Assembly: GCA_944332435.1 (NCBI GenBank)
Contig: CALVJW010000001.1
Coordinates: 80,370-113,721 of the forward strand
Direction of reading: 5' to 3'
DNA from: an uncultured Bacilli bacterium
GTDB taxonomy: Bacteria; Bacillota_I; Bacilli_A; RF39; UBA660
Length of the DNA: 33,352 nt
Under the pieces are notes generated by a model. The model was not told the origin of the DNA. It saw only the letters and a list, made by a program, of their open reading frames with translations, and searched no databases. The translations under genes were made by a program, and so were the position numbers. Shown here piece by piece: positions 32,182 through 33,352 of this stretch. Numbering within the stretch: position 1 is the first letter of the stretch; every line of letters begins with the position of its first letter.

Positions 32182-33262
32182 ATTAGATTTTAAATTAATT
32201 AATACCGCTTTGCTTGTTTTGATTATTTATTTATTATATAAAACAGGACTATTATGGATGGGCGTTACTGACAAAGTATTAAAAATTTTCGGACCGTTCT
32301 TCTTTGCATTTGCTGCTGCATATGCTTTTTACCCTATGTTAGAATTTCTTGAAAGAAAAAAAGTTCCTAAATCAATTGCTGTATTTTTAATTATTTTATT
32401 AGTGATTGGAACAATTTCTATTGTTGCTATTTTAGTAGCACCACTTTTATTTAACCAATTATCAAGCTTATTTACTAATATTATTTCTTTCTTAAAAGAA
32501 ATGTCTATGAATTATGATTGGAATGTAGGTCCATTGCAAGATTCTCTTTCTAAGTCATTTAATGAAATTATTACCAATCTTGGAAAATTAATTTCGGATG
32601 GGGCAATCAGTATGATTGATGTATCAATGAATGTATTATCTACTGTTGTGATTGCTTTTTCAGCCGCTATTTATTTCTTAATTGACATGAAAGAAATTAG
32701 ACATAAAGTAGGAAAATATTTAAGACGAAAATCAAAAAGAACTTATCAATATGCAAAAATACTAGATGATGAAATGAAACGCTATTTAACAGGTTTTATC
32801 AAAATTGTTTTTATTACATTGATTGAGTATACGTTTGCCTTTTATGTGATTGGTCATCCTAATGCCGTATTACTTGGATTTTTAGCTGCTATTGCAACAC
32901 TAATTCCTTATTTTGGAGGAATGATTACCAACTGTATTGCCGTAATTACTGCATTTGTTGTAAGTCCAAGTTTATTTATTCGAACAATCATCGCGTTCTT
33001 TGTTTTATCTAGTATTGACGGATATTTAATTAATCCATTTGTTTATGGAAAAACAAATTCTGTCCATCCAATTATTGTTATTCTGTCTGTTTTTGCGGGA
33101 GGAATCTTATTTGGTGTAGTGGGAATTATTATTTCTTTACCAGTATCCATTATTCTAATCGCCACTTATAAATTCTACAAACAAGATGTATTAGATAAAA
33201 TAGAAGATATTAAAGATGCAAAGAAAGAAGAAATCGAAGCACCAAAGAAAAAGGAGAAATAA
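32168..33262 (+). CDS. AI-2E/PerM family membrane transporter
   Basis: A 364-residue polytopic protein of the AI-2E family (PF01594; TqsA, PerM, YdiK relatives). About eight helices are seen: two near the N-terminus (14-30 and 38-56), one at 68-92, a soluble segment (about 100-150), then helices to 345. Family marks are LIPYFGG and INPFVYGKTNSVHPIIVILSVFAGGILFG split around the last helices. Members include exporters of the autoinducer AI-2 and Na+/H+ antiporters, so the substrate cannot be assigned. The C-terminus is a Lys/Glu-rich cytoplasmic tail. The ATG at 32168 lies inside dtd with only a weak GGA-type ribosome-binding site; translational coupling to dtd is likely. Confidence 0.9.
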   Translation: MIKNKLDFKLINTALLVLIIYLLYKTGLLWMGVTDKVLKIFGPFFFAFAAAYAFYPMLEFLERKKVPKSIAVFLIILLVIGTISIVAILVAPLLFNQLSSLFTNIISFLKEMSMNYDWNVGPLQDSLSKSFNEIITNLGKLISDGAISMIDVSMNVLSTVVIAFSAAIYFLIDMKEIRHKVGKYLRRKSKRTYQYAKILDDEMKRYLTGFIKIVFITLIEYTFAFYVIGHPNAVLLGFLAAIATLIPYFGGMITNCIAVITAFVVSPSLFIRTIIAFFVLSSIDGYLINPFVYGKTNSVHPIIVILSVFAGGILFGVVGIIISLPVSIILIATYKFYKQDVLDKIEDIKDAKKEEIEAPKKKEK

Positions 33263-33277
33263 CTCTTCTTTTTCTTT
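33244..33277 (+). terminator. Possible terminator after the AI-2E gene
   Basis: AAAGAAAAAG (33244-33253) pairs with CTTTTTCTTT (33268-33277), with an inner GAG/CTC. The following bases are not a T run, so function is uncertain. The remaining 75 bases of the window hold no gene that I can see. Confidence 0.45.
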
Positions 33278-33352
33278 ACACAAAAACTTGCTAATAAAAA
33301 GTCAATAGCTTTTAGAAATTTTTTAAATTTTATAAGCCTATATTTCAAAACA

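Noticed and set aside
1-33352. Possible Mycoplasma-type code (TGA as Trp) given the AT-rich, small-genome look
   Set aside because: murF, comN and the TIGR04086-type gene end at TGA, each with a sensible family length; Trp positions use TGG.

Overview
The window is a gene-dense, strongly AT-rich piece of a chromosome from a low-GC Gram-positive bacterium of the class Bacilli. It most likely comes from one of the small-genome, host-associated lineages (Erysipelotrichales/RF39-type) rather than Bacillus itself; that lineage call is inference. The standard bacterial code is used: TGA is a genuine stop in murF, comN and the TIGR04086-type gene, so this is not a Mycoplasma-code organism. A cell wall is implied by murF and a SpoVB-type lipid flippase. 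Two neighbourhoods keep Bacillus subtilis gene order: tkt / sirA-like / yneF at the left edge, and spoVB / comN / secDF / rel / dtd at the right. No rRNA, tRNA, CRISPR array, insertion sequence or prophage gene was seen, and no gene-free gap reaches 300 bases.

Left part (1-5536): the 3' end of transketolase, a SirA-like replication inhibitor, YneF, a class-I glutamine-amidotransferase-fold hydrolase whose gene runs 71 bases into murF, a convergent TIGR04086-type membrane protein, and a DUF421 protein. Middle-left (5601-15209): a two-component system followed by two ABC-exporter units with large FtsX-type permeases. The first unit has one permease flanked by two different ATPases. The second is led by an uncatalogued 36-residue membrane peptide and a promoter embedded in repeated GTGAC/GTCAC sites. 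This resembles cell-envelope-stress or antimicrobial-peptide detoxification modules.

Middle (15298-19286): a RelA/SpoT homologue with intact hydrolase residues but a wrecked synthetase site, the tRNA t6A enzyme Sua5/TsaC (minus strand), a membrane-anchored XRE regulator with six cysteines in its outer domain, and next to it a membrane-anchored thioredoxin-like CPWC protein. Right part (19388-33262): addB-addA recombination nuclease with a small membrane-protein gene; a minus-strand SpoVB-type flippase; then comN, secDF, full-length rel, dtd and an AI-2E/PerM-family permease, probably largely co-transcribed.

The most interesting points are the second, apparently hydrolase-only RSH enzyme in a genome that also has a complete Rel; the six-Cys sensor/thioredoxin pair; the ATPase-permease-ATPase exporter with a small membrane peptide and a candidate operator; and the SirA-like gene. 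A recurring style is very short leaders: the -10 box (often TATAATG) lies just upstream of an AGGTGA-type ribosome-binding site, so several apparent upstream start codons are really part of promoters.
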